NCBI GenBank assembly: GCA_016794125.1
Contig: JAEUKT010000002.1
Coordinates: 1,551,769-1,615,768 of the forward strand
Length of the DNA: 64,000 nt
From: Alphaproteobacteria bacterium
GTDB lineage: Bacteria > Pseudomonadota > Alphaproteobacteria > Micavibrionales > UBA2020
Direction of reading: 5' to 3'
The translations under genes and the position numbers were made by a program. The notes below the pieces were generated by a model. The model had not been told where the DNA came from. It saw nothing but the letters and a program-made list of their open reading frames with translations, and did no database searches. Shown here one piece after another: positions 19,942 through 26,584 of the stretch (its first letter is position 1; each line of letters begins with the position of its first letter).

Positions 19942-20024
19942 TCTCCTGCGTTATGGGCATTTTCGAGGGCAGGATAGGAGCGGGCGGGGTGCGCGTATTT
20001 GACTTAAATCAACGGGCACAAAAA

Positions 20025-20044
20025 AACCGCCAATAATGGCGGTT
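20025..20044 (-). terminator. Displaced terminator of tRNA-Lys
   Basis: AACCGCCA (20025-20032) pairs with TGGCGGTT (20037-20044). The preceding A-run gives a T-run in leftward reading. It lies just downstream of attL, so before integration it would have followed the 3' end of tRNA-Lys. Confidence 0.7.
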
Positions 20045-20073
20045 CAAGAAAAACTGATTGAATTTAGTGGCTT

Positions 20074-20121
20074 AATGGTGATCCCGCTGGGATTTGAACC
20101 CAGGACCCTCTGATTAAAAGT
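20074..20121. repeat. attL (48-bp direct repeat)
   Basis: These 48 bases are identical to 56373-56420 and correspond to the 3' part of tRNA-Lys from the anticodon loop through CCA. They are a tRNA fragment only; the sequence diverges at 20122. Confidence 0.93.
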
Positions 20122-20192
20122 TATGAGAGAGTTATATATATCAAGGGTTTAGTGGTTGCGCCAATCTGTTTTCGCCTGCCGGATCTCGGAAA

Positions 20193-20209
20193 CTCTAACG
20201 CCGTTAGAG
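20193..20209. promoter_or_regulatory. CTCTAACG inverted pair near attL
   Basis: CTCTAACG (20193-20200) and CGTTAGAG (20202-20209) are separated by one base. The same octamers form a perfect palindrome near attR. They are probable integrase/excisionase arm sites or operators (inference). Confidence 0.5.
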
Positions 20210-20260
20210 GAGAAAACTCGGGTAGCGACCACCCCTTTCGGAGTGATCGCCCCCTCGCAA

Positions 20261-20440
20261 CTAGATATTCAGGCTGAATTGACCAGAGGTTTTTCCCGTT
20301 TTAATTTCGGAAATTCTCCCCTGATTAACATCGTAACGTGCTGCGATCCGGCTTTGAAGTTCGCCGGCCTCGATCAGTTTTACGATTTCCTGCTTCTCTT
20401 TTTCCGTCAATCTGTGTGACGGCCTTCTTCTGTGTGACAT
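20261..20440 (-). CDS. Small helix-turn-helix protein, 59 aa
   Basis: MSHRRRPSHRLTEKEKQEIVKLIEAGELQSRIAARYDVNQGRISEIKTGKT resembles the helix-turn-helix of resolvases and small phage regulators (recognition helix about VNQGRISEIKTG). The start at 20440 has AAGGAT 6 bp upstream. The open frame extends to 20611 but lacks support there. It is the outermost gene of the left arm, adjacent to attL. A role in DNA binding near att, such as Xis-like, is possible but unproven. Confidence 0.6.
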   Translation of the reverse strand: MSHRRRPSHRLTEKEKQEIVKLIEAGELQSRIAARYDVNQGRISEIKTGKTSGQFSLNI

Positions 20441-20770
20441 GTTTAGATCCTTTGCATGTCGATTACGAGAGCCTTGACTTCGCGGGATACCTAGCCCTAC
20501 AGTAAGGGCATCGGGGATCCCAAGACCTATAAGCGCTCGCAAAGTGACTAGGTCCTGCCCGATTTCCAAAGCCCGGCGCGTCAACGCCGGGCTTTTTCTA
20601 TCGGCAGTCATCAGTTAAAACGCTAGCACTTCCAGAAATTGATTAAAATGATTCGTTCGATGTTTGTACCATTTTGCCTATATAGCCCTTTGAATTTAAT
20701 AGATATCCTTGAATAGAGAAGCCCGCCGGCTCTGGTTAACCGGCGGGCTCCCTGGGCAAACGCGGTGCTG
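20441..20770. other. Non-coding interval with two strong hairpins
   Basis: At 20569-20597 the stem AAGCCCGGCG/CGCCGGGCTT is followed by T5, a rightward terminator with no annotated rightward gene before it. At 20721-20748 GCCCGCCGG/CCGGCGGGC follows the stop of the leftward gene at 20771 and would end that operon. Confidence 0.6.
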
Positions 20771-21052
20771 TTAGGCCGCGTTTCGCTTTTTGCGCTCTTC
20801 GGCGTCGCGCTGATCGGCGACCTCCTTCTCCGCATCCTGCCGGGTGATCGCCAGCTGCGAGCGCAGGACAGCGTCCTCGATCGAGCGCAGGGCAAGCATG
20901 CGGTCGGCGCCTTCCGGCGTCTGTTCGATCACCTGCTCGGCGAGCAGCTGGGCCGCTTCCTTGATTGCCCTGACGCGGGGGGCTTCTTCCTTCGGCGAGT
21001 AGAACGAGACGGCCGGATCGAATGCCGGTTTCGGCTGGGCTTGTTTGGACAT
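20771..21052 (-). CDS. Small phage protein, possible Acb2-like
   Basis: This encodes 93 residues, mostly helical. The central segment VRAIKEAAQLLAEQVIEQTPEGADRMLALRSIEDAVLRSQLAITR resembles the helical hairpin of Acb2-type phage proteins, which sequester cyclic-nucleotide signals of CBASS defence; members end in a similar SLALTKLEEA...AIAR pattern. The match is by eye only and the usual Trp is absent. It is the last gene of the leftward cargo cluster, followed by a GC hairpin. Confidence 0.4.
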   Translation of the reverse strand: MSKQAQPKPAFDPAVSFYSPKEEAPRVRAIKEAAQLLAEQVIEQTPEGADRMLALRSIEDAVLRSQLAITRQDAEKEVADQRDAEERKKRNAA

Positions 21053-21062
21053 AGCTAACTCC

Positions 21063-21446
21063 TTAGTTTTGAGCCCCGGAATCCGCCGGGCTCGGCGCGG
21101 TGTAACCTAGAACGAAACAAAGTGCCGTTTCGCAGTACCTGATGCCGCCATTTTCATCGGGATGATCGACGCGAAGAATGACTGTGTCGGGATCGTCAAG
21201 TGCCGTAGAAACAACGCGCGTGTCGATATAGCGAAGATTTCCCTCAGCGCGACCATTCGGATGATCGAGCGGCAAACTAATGCGATAGTGGAGGCCACGC
21301 AGCTTGAATAGCTTTCCATACAGTTCAGTATTAAAGCATTCGATTGTCGCGCGGGCGGCTGCGAGATCAGCCATCAACTGCCGGTTACGGGCATGCAGCT
21401 CCTGCAGGCGCGCCCAGCGGATGATGAAGAAACCGAAAAACCTCAT
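21063..21446 (-). CDS. Hypothetical phage protein, 127 aa
   Basis: It starts with a hydrophobic/aromatic stretch (MRFFGFFIIRWARLQELHARNRQLMADLAAARATIE) that reads as a short amphipathic helix leading into a coiled coil. A beta-rich part with two Cys (IRYCETALCFVLGY) follows. Its start overlaps the stop of the upstream gene by 4 bp, implying translational coupling. Family not recognised. Confidence 0.6.
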   Translation of the reverse strand: MRFFGFFIIRWARLQELHARNRQLMADLAAARATIECFNTELYGKLFKLRGLHYRISLPLDHPNGRAEGNLRYIDTRVVSTALDDPDTVILRVDHPDENGGIRYCETALCFVLGYTAPSPADSGAQN

Positions 21447-21664
21447 TTGAATTCTCCGTTAAAAAGCCGATGAAGAAATTCGTTGATGCGATAAACAATA
21501 ATCGGCGTGTCGCTCGTGGATGAATGATAGGTCGGCATGCTTCCGTCTTCCGGCCAGACGATGACAAAGGCATGCTTCGGCTTATCGGCCGCGATATTTT
21601 CCAGCATCTCCGCTGCAGGAATATCTCCGTAATAAAGCCCCGGAAATTTAACGACGTTGCTCAT
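21443..21664 (-). CDS. Hypothetical phage protein, 73 aa
   Basis: A small alpha/beta protein, MSNVVKFPGLYYGDIPAAEMLENIA...HAFVIVWPEDGSMPTYHSSTSD. Both ends overlap their neighbours by 4 bp (with the methylase upstream and the 127-residue gene downstream), so the three are translationally coupled. Family not recognised. Confidence 0.6.
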   Translation of the reverse strand: MSNVVKFPGLYYGDIPAAEMLENIAADKPKHAFVIVWPEDGSMPTYHSSTSDTPIIVYRINEFLHRLFNGEFK

Positions 21665-22221
21665 GCCGCTCTCCGCTGGATGATATGTTCGGCAGGCCCT
21701 TTGTGGTCTCTGCGCCAGATAAACCAGCTATGGTTATGCCGCGGCCGCTCTGTCGTGCCGGCGATCCAGCGGATCCGCTCCGTCAGGTCCAGCCGCGCCG
21801 CGTAATTTTTCTGGAACAGATAGCTGAAGGTGGGGGCGTGTGAATACTCCGAGCGCAGCAGCATCGCAACCATAACTATATGCGTCGGCTGCTCGAGGAA
21901 CGATAATGCGCGCTCGATAAATCGTTCACATAGCGGATGGCTATAGGGCGGATTTGAAACAATGCCGATCGGTGGCGCGTTGAAGCGCGGGCATTGCATC
22001 GTTGTAAAATCGACTTGCCAGTCAAGCTTACAGCCGGGATATTTTTTAATATCCGAGCGAAAAGTATAGATCACCCCCAGCCGGCGCAGGGGATGAACAA
22101 TTCCGCCATTGCCGGCTGCTGGATCCCATACAGCGATCGGCAGATCGATATGGCTTGCAAGTGTTTTCACGGCGCGGGCTTCGGTGAAATACGCATCATG
22201 TTTGCGGCGTTTATAGGCCAT
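21661..22221 (-). CDS. Orphan adenine-type DNA methyltransferase
   Basis: This 186-residue SAM-dependent enzyme has motif I as DPAAGNGG (33-40) and motif IV as SNPPYS (89-94). That order is typical of amino-methylating DNA methyltransferases. It is short, with little room for a target recognition domain, and has no restriction partner nearby. A likely role is protection of phage DNA or regulatory methylation (inference). It is coupled to the downstream small genes. Confidence 0.72.
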   Translation of the reverse strand: MAYKRRKHDAYFTEARAVKTLASHIDLPIAVWDPAAGNGGIVHPLRRLGVIYTFRSDIKKYPGCKLDWQVDFTTMQCPRFNAPPIGIVSNPPYSHPLCERFIERALSFLEQPTHIVMVAMLLRSEYSHAPTFSYLFQKNYAARLDLTERIRWIAGTTERPRHNHSWFIWRRDHKGPAEHIIQRRAA

Positions 22222-22229
22222 TGCTGCAC

Positions 22230-22448
22230 CTATATCTTCGTCACGATCAGGACGTCGGGCTTCAGCTGGTCGAAAGCCGCTTGGCTAATTTCACCGCCTT
22301 CGTCGATGAAAACTTTCAGACCTTTCGCTTCTTCCTCCTGCCGGATGCGTCGTGCCTCGGTGGTTTTACCGCAACCTCGGGGGCCTGAAATTTCGTAGAT
22401 CTTGACGCCGTTGCGGTGATAGGGCGTTTTAATTTTGGGCTTTTGCAT
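22230..22448 (-). CDS. Miniature P-loop protein, 72 aa
   Basis: A Walker A motif GPRGCGKT (about 22-29) is preceded by a short strand (VKIYEISG) and followed by a helix and a second strand (GLKVFIDEGGEI). A hydrophobic strand ending DVLIVTKI closes the protein. The DEGG could act as Walker B. It is far shorter than any complete P-loop ATPase, as if only the nucleotide-binding half of an AAA-type or zonular-occludens-like NTPase were kept. It lies 8 bp upstream of the methylase. Confidence 0.6.
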   Translation of the reverse strand: MQKPKIKTPYHRNGVKIYEISGPRGCGKTTEARRIRQEEEAKGLKVFIDEGGEISQAAFDQLKPDVLIVTKI

Positions 22449-22458
22449 GCTCTCTCCT

Positions 22459-22734
22459 TCAGCTTAAAACGATTTGCATGTTGTCGGCCTCGAAAAACTT
22501 CTTCTTCTCGATGCGGTCGGCCGCGGCGCGCAGCGAGCTGCAGACGATCAGCTTCGGCGACGGGCTGACATAGCCCATGTATTTCCCGCCGTCGCGCGTG
22601 AAGGCGACCAGGGCGAAGCTCACGCCTGCCGGCATCTGCTCGGTGATCTCCTGGCTGAAGTGCATCATGAGGTCGCCGAATTTTTTCTTCATCTCGGCCG
22701 GCGAGGCGTAGGGGTTGATAATCAGTCCGGACAT
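22459..22734 (-). CDS. Hypothetical phage protein, 91 aa
   Basis: An alpha/beta protein with GVSFALVAFTRDGGKYMGYVSPSPKLIVCSSLRAAADRIEKKKFFEADN. GGAGG lies upstream of the ATG. A GC hairpin lies in the gap to the gene upstream (about 22750-22777). Family not recognised. Confidence 0.6.
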   Translation of the reverse strand: MSGLIINPYASPAEMKKKFGDLMMHFSQEITEQMPAGVSFALVAFTRDGGKYMGYVSPSPKLIVCSSLRAAADRIEKKKFFEADNMQIVLS

Positions 22735-22784
22735 TGTTTCCTCCTGTTAAGGCGCCCGGGCGGATTGCCCGCCCGGGCATCTGG

Positions 22785-23117
22785 TTAATTTTCGAGCGCC
22801 TCATACACCTGGCCGACGACGATCGGGCCGTAGGGCTTGGCGATCAGTTCCTTGATAAGCACGATTTCCTCGTGCGTCAGCGGCTGCGGGCCGCCTTCGT
22901 TCAGGCGCACGCCCAGCTGGTAGCGGTCGAGCTTCTGTTTGCCGTTGCCTTCGCCGGGCGTGTTGGCGACCAGGACGCTGACGATCGCATCGCCGATCGT
23001 CAGGTCTTTACCCTCGACCTGCAGCGGATTGTTTTTCAGGTCGATGATGACCTTGTCCATGTCGTAAAGCCGGGGCGCCGGCTTGTCGGTGCTGGTGGCT
23101 CGTTGCGGTTTGCTCAC
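22785..23117 (-). CDS. Hypothetical phage protein, 110 aa
   Basis: It starts with GTG at 23117 (AAGGAG upstream). The pattern DLKNNPLQVEGKDLTIGDAIVSVLV...YQLGVRLNEGGPQPLTHEEIVLIKELIAKPYGPIVVGQVYEALEN resembles small conserved phage proteins of unknown function found in early regions. It has no motif or membrane segment. Confidence 0.6.
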   Translation of the reverse strand: MSKPQRATSTDKPAPRLYDMDKVIIDLKNNPLQVEGKDLTIGDAIVSVLVANTPGEGNGKQKLDRYQLGVRLNEGGPQPLTHEEIVLIKELIAKPYGPIVVGQVYEALEN

Positions 23118-23135
23118 AATAGGCTCCTTTGATAC

Positions 23136-23232
23136 GCGGCCGATCGATGCGCGCGGCCGCTTCGCGCTTTTTGTCCTGGGCTTGCTAGTGCGGCCGGGAA
23201 GAGGGAACCCGGCCGCACCGGCAAAGCCAGGC
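23136..23232. repeat. Hairpin module, copy 1
   Basis: Bases 23136-23166 are identical over 31 bp to 23760-23790 and can fold as GCGGCCG...CGGCCGC. Next to it, GTGCGGCCGGG and CCCGGCCGCAC arms form another stem. The module fills the gap between two leftward cargo genes. Confidence 0.7.
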
Positions 23233-23502
23233 TTAGGCAGCCTGCTCCGTCTGCTGCGTCGTCTCCGTCGCTTCTTCGGCTGCGTCCTGTTCTTCAGCTG
23301 CAGGATCCTCGCCGCCGGCCTTCACGCGCGACTTGGTCGAATGCGCTTCGTCCAGCCAGTTGTTGATCGTCTGCGTGGCTTCTTCGTCCGCGAGGTCGAG
23401 CTCGTCGCGCACCCGCTCGAGGCCGCGGATATAGCCGTCAAGCGCGGGCTCGCCGGTGAACACCAGGCCGTTAGAGAGACGAAACGTTTTTTCTTTGGTC
23501 AT
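23233..23502 (-). CDS. Hypothetical acidic phage protein, 89 aa
   Basis: It starts at 23502 with AAGGAG 8 bp upstream; the frame extends to 23658 but overlaps the lipoprotein gene. MTKEKTFRLSNGLVFTGEPALDGYIRGLERVRDELDLADEEATQTINNWLDEAHSTKSR is followed by a strongly acidic Glu/Ala/Thr/Gln tail of about 28 residues. It codes across a CGTTAGAG octamer at 23469. Family not recognised. Confidence 0.6.
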   Translation of the reverse strand: MTKEKTFRLSNGLVFTGEPALDGYIRGLERVRDELDLADEEATQTINNWLDEAHSTKSRVKAGGEDPAAEEQDAAEEATETTQQTEQAA

Positions 23503-23569
23503 ACTGGACTCCTTTGATTTGCGGCCCTTACAGCGGGCGGCCGCTTTACCCGTCGTTATCGGGAGACCT

Positions 23570-23740
23570 TTACAGGAAGCTCCAGAAATGGCTGCGGCGC
23601 TCCTGCACGCAGGTGTCGATCGCTGCCTGGTTGCCCTTGTGGATTGTCTCGCAATCATTCGCCTGTGGCTGGCGCGGGCCGGCGCAGGCTGAGAGCGTCA
23701 CGAGCGCGAAGAGCGCGATAGTCAATGCGGAAGTTTTCAT
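23570..23740 (-). CDS. Small lipoprotein, 56 aa
   Basis: Lipoprotein signal MKTSALTIALFALVTLSAC with lipobox LSAC (Cys19). A hydrophilic mature part of 38 residues follows, with two Cys (NDCETIH, DTCVQER). It lies in the cargo cluster between two hairpin modules. Small prophage lipoproteins often alter the host envelope, for instance in superinfection exclusion; that role is an inference here. Confidence 0.65.
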   Translation of the reverse strand: MKTSALTIALFALVTLSACAGPRQPQANDCETIHKGNQAAIDTCVQERRSHFWSFL

Positions 23741-23759
23741 TTTTCTGTCTTTCGTTCAT

Positions 23760-23850
23760 GCGGCCGATCGATGCGCGCGGCCGCTTCGCGTTGAAACCGT
23801 CAGGCTTCACTCGGACGCCGGGAAGGGAAGCGGCCCGGCGTCCTGGCGAA
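23760..23850. repeat. Hairpin module, copy 2
   Basis: Bases 23760-23790 repeat 23136-23166 exactly. It is again followed by a long stem with GGACGCCGGG/CCCGGCGTCC arms between leftward genes. The shared architecture shows module duplication. Confidence 0.7.
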
Positions 23851-23858
23851 GCCTGAGA

Positions 23859-24314
23859 TCAGGCCGCCGCCGTCTTGTCGTCGTTGCCGGCTGCTGCTTG
23901 CTTGGCCGCTTCACGCGCTGCCGCGTTTTCCTGCCGGATCTTCTTTTCCATGTCGCAAAGGCTGGAAACCCGGTCGGTCATGCGCTTGACGAATTTCAGG
24001 CCGGCCTTTTCACAAAGCGGTATCAGGCGCAGGAACCATTCACGGCCTGCCGGCGCATTCATCCGCGCCACGATCGCGGCGGTCGTTGCGTCTTTCGTCT
24101 TCAGCGCGTCCTCCGCTTCCCATGCGCGGCCGACAAAGAAGCCGAGGGCAAAACTATCCTCGATCACGAGCTTGTCGAAGTTTTCAGGCGTAAGGCCAGC
24201 AGCTGCCGCCTGCGCCTGCAGCGACGTGTAAAGGTTGACGAGATGCAGCTGCGTGGTGCCGATGGCTTCCTTGTCTTCAGTCATGCCGCCGAACAGTCTT
24301 TCGATTGGGATCAT
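23859..24314 (-). CDS. Hypothetical phage protein, 151 aa
   Basis: It starts at 24314 (AAGGA upstream). A helical protein, MIPIERLFGGMTEDKEAIGTTQLHLVNLYTSLQAQAAAAGLTPENFDKLVIEDSFALGFFVGRAWEAEDAL..., with a C-terminal Ala/Lys/Glu helix. It lies 14 bp downstream of the integrase on the same strand, so probably co-transcribed. Family not recognised. Confidence 0.6.
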   Translation of the reverse strand: MIPIERLFGGMTEDKEAIGTTQLHLVNLYTSLQAQAAAAGLTPENFDKLVIEDSFALGFFVGRAWEAEDALKTKDATTAAIVARMNAPAGREWFLRLIPLCEKAGLKFVKRMTDRVSSLCDMEKKIRQENAAAREAAKQAAAGNDDKTAAA

Positions 24315-24328
24315 AGTCTGTAGTCCTT

Positions 24329-25477
24329 TCAGGTTGAGGTTGTGGATTCCGCGGCGAGGCGACGGCTGAATGCTTCTTCGGCCATTTTTGTCGTGCGGAT
24401 GTTGTACCGGTCGATGATTTCCTGGCATGACCGGAACTTGTGGCCCGTGATCGAGGCGATCTGCGGGATCTCGCAGCCGGCTTCCGCCAGCCTTGTCACC
24501 GCCGTATGGCGGAGATTTTTAAATATCAGCGTCTTCAACTCGGGCAGCTGCTCGCCGTGCAGCTCGGCCGCCTTGTCGCGAATGCAGCGCACCAGGTACG
24601 CGAACCAGTTTTCGCTGTAGGGCTGGCCGTTCTCGGTCGGCAGCAGATAGATCGATTTGATCTTCATGCGGTCGTTGCGCTGCAGCTGCAGCTCGATGCG
24701 CGCCTTCAGCTGCGGCACCTTATCGACCGGCAGAACAACCTCGGCGCCGGTCTTGTTCTGCTTCAGGCGGAAGGCGCCTGCGGAATAATTCGGGCGGCCG
24801 AGCGCGATCACGTCGCCCTTGCGCTGCCCGATCCATTCGTTCAGCAGGACGGCCGTCCCGATCGCGAAATGCCCCATCGCATCGGCTGTCGCGACAAACG
24901 CCTCGACGGCCGCCGGCGACCACAGCTGCCCCTTTTCCGTGAAGGTGGACATGCCCGGCTTCGAGGCGGCATTCGTCGAGATCTTGCCTTCGCGCACACC
25001 ATGCTCGAGCACGATGCGCAGCACGCGGATGATCGCCGACGCCTTCGCCGGCGTGACGCCCTTCATCGAGCTGTAAATTTTCTGCACCATCGGCTTCGTC
25101 ACCGCGGCATAAGGGAAATCGCCCATCGTGCGGATCAGGTAACGGAAGGCATATTCGTAGCTGTCGCGCGTCTTCTGTTTCTTCTCGGTGAAACGCCAGC
25201 TTTTTTTATAATCGCCGATCAGCCATTCCAGGCTGCCGTCCTTTGCCGATTGCGGCTTATCGCGCAGGCCGCCATACCAGCGATCGAGGTCTTCGTTATA
25301 TCGTTGCGCCTCGGCGATCGCGGCCGCGCGGACCTCGTCGGCTGTGCCGGCAGCGTGTTCCGCCAGGCGCATGATTTTCCAGCCGGCTTTCACCAGCTCC
25401 GGCGATGGCTGCCAGTAATAGCGGGTCTTGCCGTTCAGGGCGTGGCGTGTTGTGAGGTAGCGGATGCGGATATCCAT
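24329..25477 (-). CDS. int: Tyrosine recombinase (prophage integrase)
   Basis: 382 residues from ATG 25477 (AAGGA upstream). It has an N-terminal core-binding region (about 85-170) and a C-terminal catalytic domain. Arg219 (WIGQRKGD), a Lys in the LKQNKTG hairpin (239 or 242), Arg323-His324 (NLRHTAVTRL), His346 (GHKF) and nucleophile Tyr358 (DRYNI) are visible. The first His of the usual HxLRH box is Lys320. It is expected to recombine the 48-bp tRNA-Lys site. Unusually, it lies 4.2 kb from attL with cargo genes between. The frame upstream to 25726 is not needed. Confidence 0.93.
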   Translation of the reverse strand: MDIRIRYLTTRHALNGKTRYYWQPSPELVKAGWKIMRLAEHAAGTADEVRAAAIAEAQRYNEDLDRWYGGLRDKPQSAKDGSLEWLIGDYKKSWRFTEKKQKTRDSYEYAFRYLIRTMGDFPYAAVTKPMVQKIYSSMKGVTPAKASAIIRVLRIVLEHGVREGKISTNAASKPGMSTFTEKGQLWSPAAVEAFVATADAMGHFAIGTAVLLNEWIGQRKGDVIALGRPNYSAGAFRLKQNKTGAEVVLPVDKVPQLKARIELQLQRNDRMKIKSIYLLPTENGQPYSENWFAYLVRCIRDKAAELHGEQLPELKTLIFKNLRHTAVTRLAEAGCEIPQIASITGHKFRSCQEIIDRYNIRTTKMAEEAFSRRLAAESTTST

Positions 25478-25497
25478 TGCTTTTCCTTTCGGGTCGG

Positions 25498-25800
25498 TTA
25501 AACCGGCCGCCCGATCTCCTCGAAATGCGCGCTGAAAATGAAACTCTCGTCGCGCTGCCGGTATCCGACAACGCTGCCGCAGGGGATCCCGCGATCGCTG
25601 GCGCCTTCGATAAAGGCGGTCACAATCGCAAGCAGCCCGCGCTTGCGGCAGCTCTCGAGCTGGCGGCGCACGCTGTTGGCGTCCGTCGTGCTCTTGAACA
25701 TGATCGTTTCGCTCTCCGTCGCCCATTTGATCTGGTAGATCGTGGCCGTCTGATTAGGCAACGGCCGCGCGCGGGGGAATTCAACGGCAATAACGGTCAT
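25498..25800 (-). CDS. Hypothetical phage protein, 100 aa
   Basis: A small alpha/beta protein, TATIYQIKWATESETIMFKSTTDANSVRRQLESCRKRGLLAIVTAFIEGASDRGIPCGSVVGYRQRDESFIFS. It lies upstream of the integrase in the leftward early operon. Family not recognised. Confidence 0.6.
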   Translation of the reverse strand: MTVIAVEFPRARPLPNQTATIYQIKWATESETIMFKSTTDANSVRRQLESCRKRGLLAIVTAFIEGASDRGIPCGSVVGYRQRDESFIFSAHFEEIGRPV

Positions 25801-25810
25801 GGCTTTGCTC

Positions 25811-26095
25811 CTATGGTTTCGGCTGGGTACGTTGTGAAATGGCGACGACGTTCTGCGGCGCGAGGTGCTTGGCCAGCGATTTCAGAAGCGCGGCCGTGTA
25901 GGGCGCCCGCGCGCGGTGTATGTCGGCCTTCAGGTTGACCTCGATGTAGAAGTCCTGCGGCCCCAGCCCGCGGCGCGCGAGCTCGAGGCAGACGGCAAGA
26001 TCGAACACGGCAGCCTGGTCGGCGTTCATGCCGTCGCGCAGCCCGTCGATCAGGCTGGCCGCGGCAGCGGATAGCGGCGCGGGGATTTCAGCCAT
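25811..26095 (-). CDS. Hypothetical phage protein, 94 aa
   Basis: It starts at 26095 and overlaps the previous stop (26088) by 8 bp, suggesting coupling. It has an Ala-rich helical N-terminus (AEIPAPLSAAAASLIDGLRDGMNADQAAVFDLAVCLELARRGL) and a helix LLKSLAKHLAPQNVVAIS. Family not recognised. Confidence 0.55.
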   Translation of the reverse strand: MAEIPAPLSAAAASLIDGLRDGMNADQAAVFDLAVCLELARRGLGPQDFYIEVNLKADIHRARAPYTAALLKSLAKHLAPQNVVAISQRTQPKP

Positions 26096-26306
26096 GCGAC
26101 ACCTTCGAGATTTCATAGGCATGCTTGGCATGTTCGATCGTCGCGCGATCGAGGGCGGAGAGCGGCTGCAGCCTGCTGGCCATCTCGATCAGGCCGCTGA
26201 CCGCGACGCGCAGCGTGCCAATTTTTTGCGCATCGTTCAGCTTTACGGTTTTGTCGAGGGTCGCCGGCGTCGATGAAGGGATCATAGTGATCTGTTGCGT
26301 CATCAT
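26088..26306 (-). CDS. Hypothetical phage protein, 72 aa
   Basis: A small helical protein starting at 26306 and overlapping its upstream neighbour by 4 bp. LRVAVSGLIEMASRLQPLSALDRATIEHAKHAYEIS suggests a helical hairpin. Family not recognised. Confidence 0.55.
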   Translation of the reverse strand: MMTQQITMIPSSTPATLDKTVKLNDAQKIGTLRVAVSGLIEMASRLQPLSALDRATIEHAKHAYEISKVSHG

Positions 26307-26584
26307 GTTGCGTTCCTTTGTAAACGTTGCTCGAGTATCTGATCGTAAGCGGGGAAGCTGGCGACGACGCGCGCGCTGTCCGGCTGGGCGCGCAGCGCGG
26401 GATCCATCTGCGCGTCCAGCCAGGCGTCGATCGCCGCCTCGTCATAGCGATCGCGGCCGAGCGCGCCGGAGAGAACAGGCCGCGGGAATCCGCGCGCCTG
26501 CAGCTCTTTGCGGTGCTCGAGAAACCATGTATAGGAATGCCCGAGCTTCGCGGCCGCGATGCGTATGGAGAGAAGCTTTCTCAT
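26303..26584 (-). CDS. AlpA/excisionase-like DNA-binding protein
   Basis: 93 residues. LLSIRIAAAKLGHSYTWFLEHRKELQARGFPRPVLSGALGRDRYDEAAIDAWLDAQM is the MerR-like winged-helix layout of AlpA/Xis-type proteins: helix-turn-helix, then the F-P-x-P wing strand, then the xAIDxWLD helix. It is in the same operon as the integrase, so an excisionase role is plausible. Confidence 0.62.
   Translation of the reverse strand: MRKLLSIRIAAAKLGHSYTWFLEHRKELQARGFPRPVLSGALGRDRYDEAAIDAWLDAQMDPALRAQPDSARVVASFPAYDQILEQRLQRNAT

Noticed and set aside
24329-25726. Extended integrase frame of 465 codons
   Set aside because: The upstream 83 codons are Arg/Gln-rich noise overlapping another gene; ATG 25477 has a ribosome site.
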